Assembly (NCBI GenBank): GCA_021813325.1
Contig: JAKALA010000027.1
Coordinates: 1 to 47,773 of the forward strand
Length of the DNA stretch: 47,773 nucleotides
Origin: a bacterium
GTDB taxonomy: Bacteria; Verrucomicrobiota; Verrucomicrobiia; Limisphaerales; UBA11358
Reading direction: 5' to 3'
Shown: positions 45,771-47,773 of the stretch, in pieces
Layout of the letters: each line of letters begins with the position of its first letter
How positions within the stretch are numbered: position 1 is the first letter of the stretch
Notes under the pieces: generated by a model
The model's input: the letters and a program-made list of their open reading frames with translations, nothing else
What the model was told of the DNA's origin: nothing
Databases searched by the model: none
Program-made: the position numbers and the translations under genes

Positions 45771-46412
45771 ATGCCTCCCGCCAATTTGAAAATCAATCGC
45801 CTGGCAAAACTCGCCGGCGGCGGGTTGCTTGCCCTCGCGCTTGCGCTGGGCGGATATGCCTGTTACGCGCTGGCGACGGACAATTTCCACACCGTCGTGC
45901 CGGGACAAGTGTATCGTTCGGGCCAGATGGATGCCGGCGATTTCAGCCATTACATCCAAAGATATGGCATCAAAAGCATCCTGAACCTGCGCGGCGAAAA
46001 CTCCGCAACTTCCTGGCATCAGGCCGAAATCGCCACGGCGGAGAAACTGAACGTGGTTCATTACGACCGCAGTCTCGGCTCCGGAACGCCGCTGACCTTG
46101 GAGCAAATGGACGACCTGGTGGCCTTGTTGCGACAGGCGCCCAAGCCGGTTTTGATCCACTGCAACGGCGGTGCCGACCGTTCCGGTTTGGTATCCGCGC
46201 TTTACTGCTTTGCGATTGACGGCGAGAAGCCGGAGCAGGCCGACAAGCAATTGACGATTTGGTATGGCCATGTGCCATTGATCCGGCCCAAGGTGATTGC
46301 AATGGACAATTCGTTTTGGTGTTACGTCACCAACCACATCGTCTCGGCCGGGCCGGACAAACCTGCGGCAACAGCCGCCGGCCCGCCGATGAAAACCGGT
46401 CCGTCGCCCTGA
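45771..46412 (+). CDS. Membrane-anchored dual-specificity-type phosphatase (second of tandem pair)
   Basis: 213 aa, clearly a paralogue of the gene before it: an anchor at about 11-33, VYRSGQMDAGDFSHYIQRYG, GIKSILNLRGENS, then the P-loop HCNGGADRSG with Cys131 and Arg137, and YGHVPLIRPKVIAMDNSFW matching YGHMPSWMGFGTSAMDRSFW in the first copy. It has a Pro/Ala-rich C-terminal tail. The pair arose by tandem duplication and has diverged well. Confidence 0.88.
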   Translation: MPPANLKINRLAKLAGGGLLALALALGGYACYALATDNFHTVVPGQVYRSGQMDAGDFSHYIQRYGIKSILNLRGENSATSWHQAEIATAEKLNVVHYDRSLGSGTPLTLEQMDDLVALLRQAPKPVLIHCNGGADRSGLVSALYCFAIDGEKPEQADKQLTIWYGHVPLIRPKVIAMDNSFWCYVTNHIVSAGPDKPAATAAGPPMKTGPSP

Positions 46413-46436
46413 AAAAAACAACGCGCTGCTCTTGCC

Positions 46437-46874
46437 ATGAAACTGAAAGAAGAACAAATCCACTTTCTCTTCAAAATCGGCGTCGTGATCAAGGGCGTTG
46501 ACGGCGCGCTGGAGGCGGTGGCCGGCGTTGCGCTGTTTTTCACCTCCACGGCGGCGCTCCGCAGGTTGGCGGATTTGCTGACGGCTGGAGAACTTCGAGA
46601 AGATCCTACAGATTTCGTAGCGACCCACCTTGTGGCTTTTTTTCACCAAATCTCAATTAACACCAAACATTTTGCATCCGTTTATCTCTTGATTTACGGA
46701 CTCGCCAAGATGGGGTTGGCTGTCGGCCTTCTGCGCGGCAAATTGTGGTTCTATCCCACTACTGTCCGGTTTAGAAGCCCAGTAAACATTGGTGATTTTG
46801 CGGGTTGGACGGTGGCGGCGGGAGTGAGAGCTGAGAAAGAGCCTGTAAAATTGGCATTTTCTCAAACAGCGTGA
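46437..46874 (+). pseudogene. DUF2127-type membrane protein gene truncated by an IS
   Basis: The native part (46437-46757, 107 codons) begins KEEQIHFLFKIGVVIKGVDG and includes LLTAGELREDPTDFVATHLV and YLLIYGLAKMGLAVGLLRGK before LWFYP. This is the pattern of DUF2127 membrane proteins, which usually continue for two or more further membrane segments. At base 46758 the sequence changes to the end of an IS4-type element, and the frame runs on into it to a stop at 46874. The product therefore lacks its C-terminal half and carries an alien tail. Confidence 0.75.
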
Positions 46875-47773
46875 GGCTCAAAATCTGTAAAATAGTGTAG
46901 AGGCTGGCGTCCAGATGCAGGCGTTTTTTCAAAATGGCGACGAGCCGGTAAACGGCGATGGCGCTCCAGATTTGGGTGCGGACAGCGTTGGGCGAAGTGC
47001 CGTAAAAGGCTTTGATGCGCAGATGTTGTTTGCGCCATTTGAAGAACAATTCAATCTGCCAGCGGCCGCGATACAGTTGGGTGATGGTCAAAGCCGGGAC
47101 AGTGAAGTTGTTGGTCAGGAAGACCAGCGTCTTGCCGGTTTCGGGATCGCGGTAGCCGATGCGGCGAATTGGGGCGGGATAATCGGTCTGGGTTTCCAAG
47201 CCGGTGGCGACCACGGTTTGGTCAAAGCGCAGGCCGGTGGTTTTGTCCCCGGGCCGGGAGTAACGGCGGGCACAGCGGAAGTTTTGCTTGGCGCGGGTGA
47301 CAAAGAAGGCACCGGATTGGTGGAGCCGATGGAGTCTGGCGAAGTCGAGATAACCGCGATCCATGATGTAGAAAGAACCGGCCTCCCAGACCAGTTGGTC
47401 GAGGCTGTTCACGTCGTGAACACTGCCCGGCGTAATAATGATGCCGGTGGGAAAGCAGCCTTGCAGGGTCAGCAACGTGTGCAGTTTGATGGCTGCCTTA
47501 TGCCGCCGGAAAGTGGCCCAGGGAAACAGCGGGAGGCAGAGGTCAATGGTGGTGGAATCCAGCGCGTAAGCCGCCGCTTGGAGTTCAGCCCGGAACGGTT
47601 CATCGACGTAGCGCGTGGTGGCCTGCCGGATGAGGGCTTGTGCGAAATCGGCGAAAATGCGCCAGTCGCGGTTTTCATTGGCATCGGCCAGGGTGCTGCG
47701 GGAAGTGGGCTGACGGATGCCGGCGTGATAAAGTTTGGGGCCGAAAGCCGCCAGACAGGTTTCGATGTCGCGC
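46758..47773 (-). mobile_element. IS4-family insertion sequence (partial, runs off right edge)
   Basis: One end lies at about 46758, where ACTACTGTCCGGTTTAG starts directly after the last native codon of the DUF2127-type gene and 13 bases before the transposase stop. The other end, its inverted repeat and any target duplication lie beyond the window. The boundary is deduced from loss of homology and is good to a few bases. Confidence 0.75.
46771..47773 (-). CDS. IS4-family transposase (N-terminus beyond the window)
   Basis: The minus-strand frame is open from the right edge to the TAA at 46771-46773, about 333 codons. The first visible part reads IETCLAAFGPKLYHAGIRQP, then STLADANENRDWRIFADFAQ, typical of this transposase group's N-terminal domain. 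The DDE residues are seen as LDSTTIDLCLPLFPW (first Asp), FYIMDRGYLDF (second Asp) and the YREK box YRGRWQIELFFKWRK with catalytic Glu and the exact Y-2-R-3-E-6-K spacing of the IS4 family. The frame is intact throughout, so the element may be active. Confidence 0.93.
   Translation of the reverse strand, partial: RDIETCLAAFGPKLYHAGIRQPTSRSTLADANENRDWRIFADFAQALIRQATTRYVDEPFRAELQAAAYALDSTTIDLCLPLFPWATFRRHKAAIKLHTLLTLQGCFPTGIIITPGSVHDVNSLDQLVWEAGSFYIMDRGYLDFARLHRLHQSGAFFVTRAKQNFRCARRYSRPGDKTTGLRFDQTVVATGLETQTDYPAPIRRIGYRDPETGKTLVFLTNNFTVPALTITQLYRGRWQIELFFKWRKQHLRIKAFYGTSPNAVRTQIWSAIAVYRLVAILKKRLHLDASLYTILQILSLTLFEKMPILQALSQLSLPPPPSNPQNHQCLLGF

Overview
The window looks like a chromosome segment of a Gram-negative member of the Verrucomicrobiota, most likely of the Pedosphaera/Limisphaerales type. 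This is an inference from gene content: secreted glycoside hydrolases with NPCBM, LamG and CBM9-like modules, an LPS heptose epimerase, outer-membrane efflux components, dense moderately GC-rich coding, and a deoxyhypusine-synthase-like protein. No rRNA, tRNA or CRISPR array was seen. The window starts inside one gene and ends inside an IS4-type transposase.

Left part (1-11.7 kb). A large secreted TPR/CBM9-like/LamG protein (5' cut off) is followed by a sensor kinase and its OmpR-type regulator. Next come a decayed L,D-transpeptidase fragment, a pentapeptide-repeat protein, a MIF-type tautomerase, D-aminoacyl-tRNA deacylase (dtd), an NPCBM-GH27 alpha-galactosidase with a clear terminator, the nucleotide-pool cleaner rdgB and an agmatine deiminase.

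Middle part (11.8-30 kb). A deoxyhypusine-synthase-like gene is followed by a compact restriction-modification pair that resembles ApaLI and is visibly AT-richer than its surroundings. By eye the ApaLI site GTGCAC is absent from the whole window. Then come hldD and a Yip1 / MacA / ABC ATPase / two-permease efflux operon. The SAM-cycle locus follows: a divergent SahR-like ArsR-methyltransferase fusion, metK, a four-helix-bundle gene flanked by inverted repeats, and ahcY with a perfect terminator. The sahR-metK spacer holds overlapping divergent promoters around a palindrome. An NTF2-like protein, signal peptidase I and leuS close this part. leuS carries in-frame stretches that look derived from repeats.

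Right part (30-47.8 kb). A minus-strand pair encodes GH127 and GH51 arabinofuranosidases. Then a plus-strand set comprises a YVTN beta-propeller protein, a PepSY lipoprotein, a two-component system and an RND tripartite efflux system, the last five genes joined by short stop/start overlaps. An EamA half-transporter, two tandem membrane-anchored dual-specificity-type phosphatases and a DUF2127-type membrane gene follow. The last of these is cut by the IS4-type element that runs off the right edge.

The parts most worth a second look are the SAM-cycle control region, the repeat-flanked four-helix-bundle cassette inside it, the ApaLI-like system with apparent site avoidance, and the agmatine deiminase / DHS-like neighbourhood.
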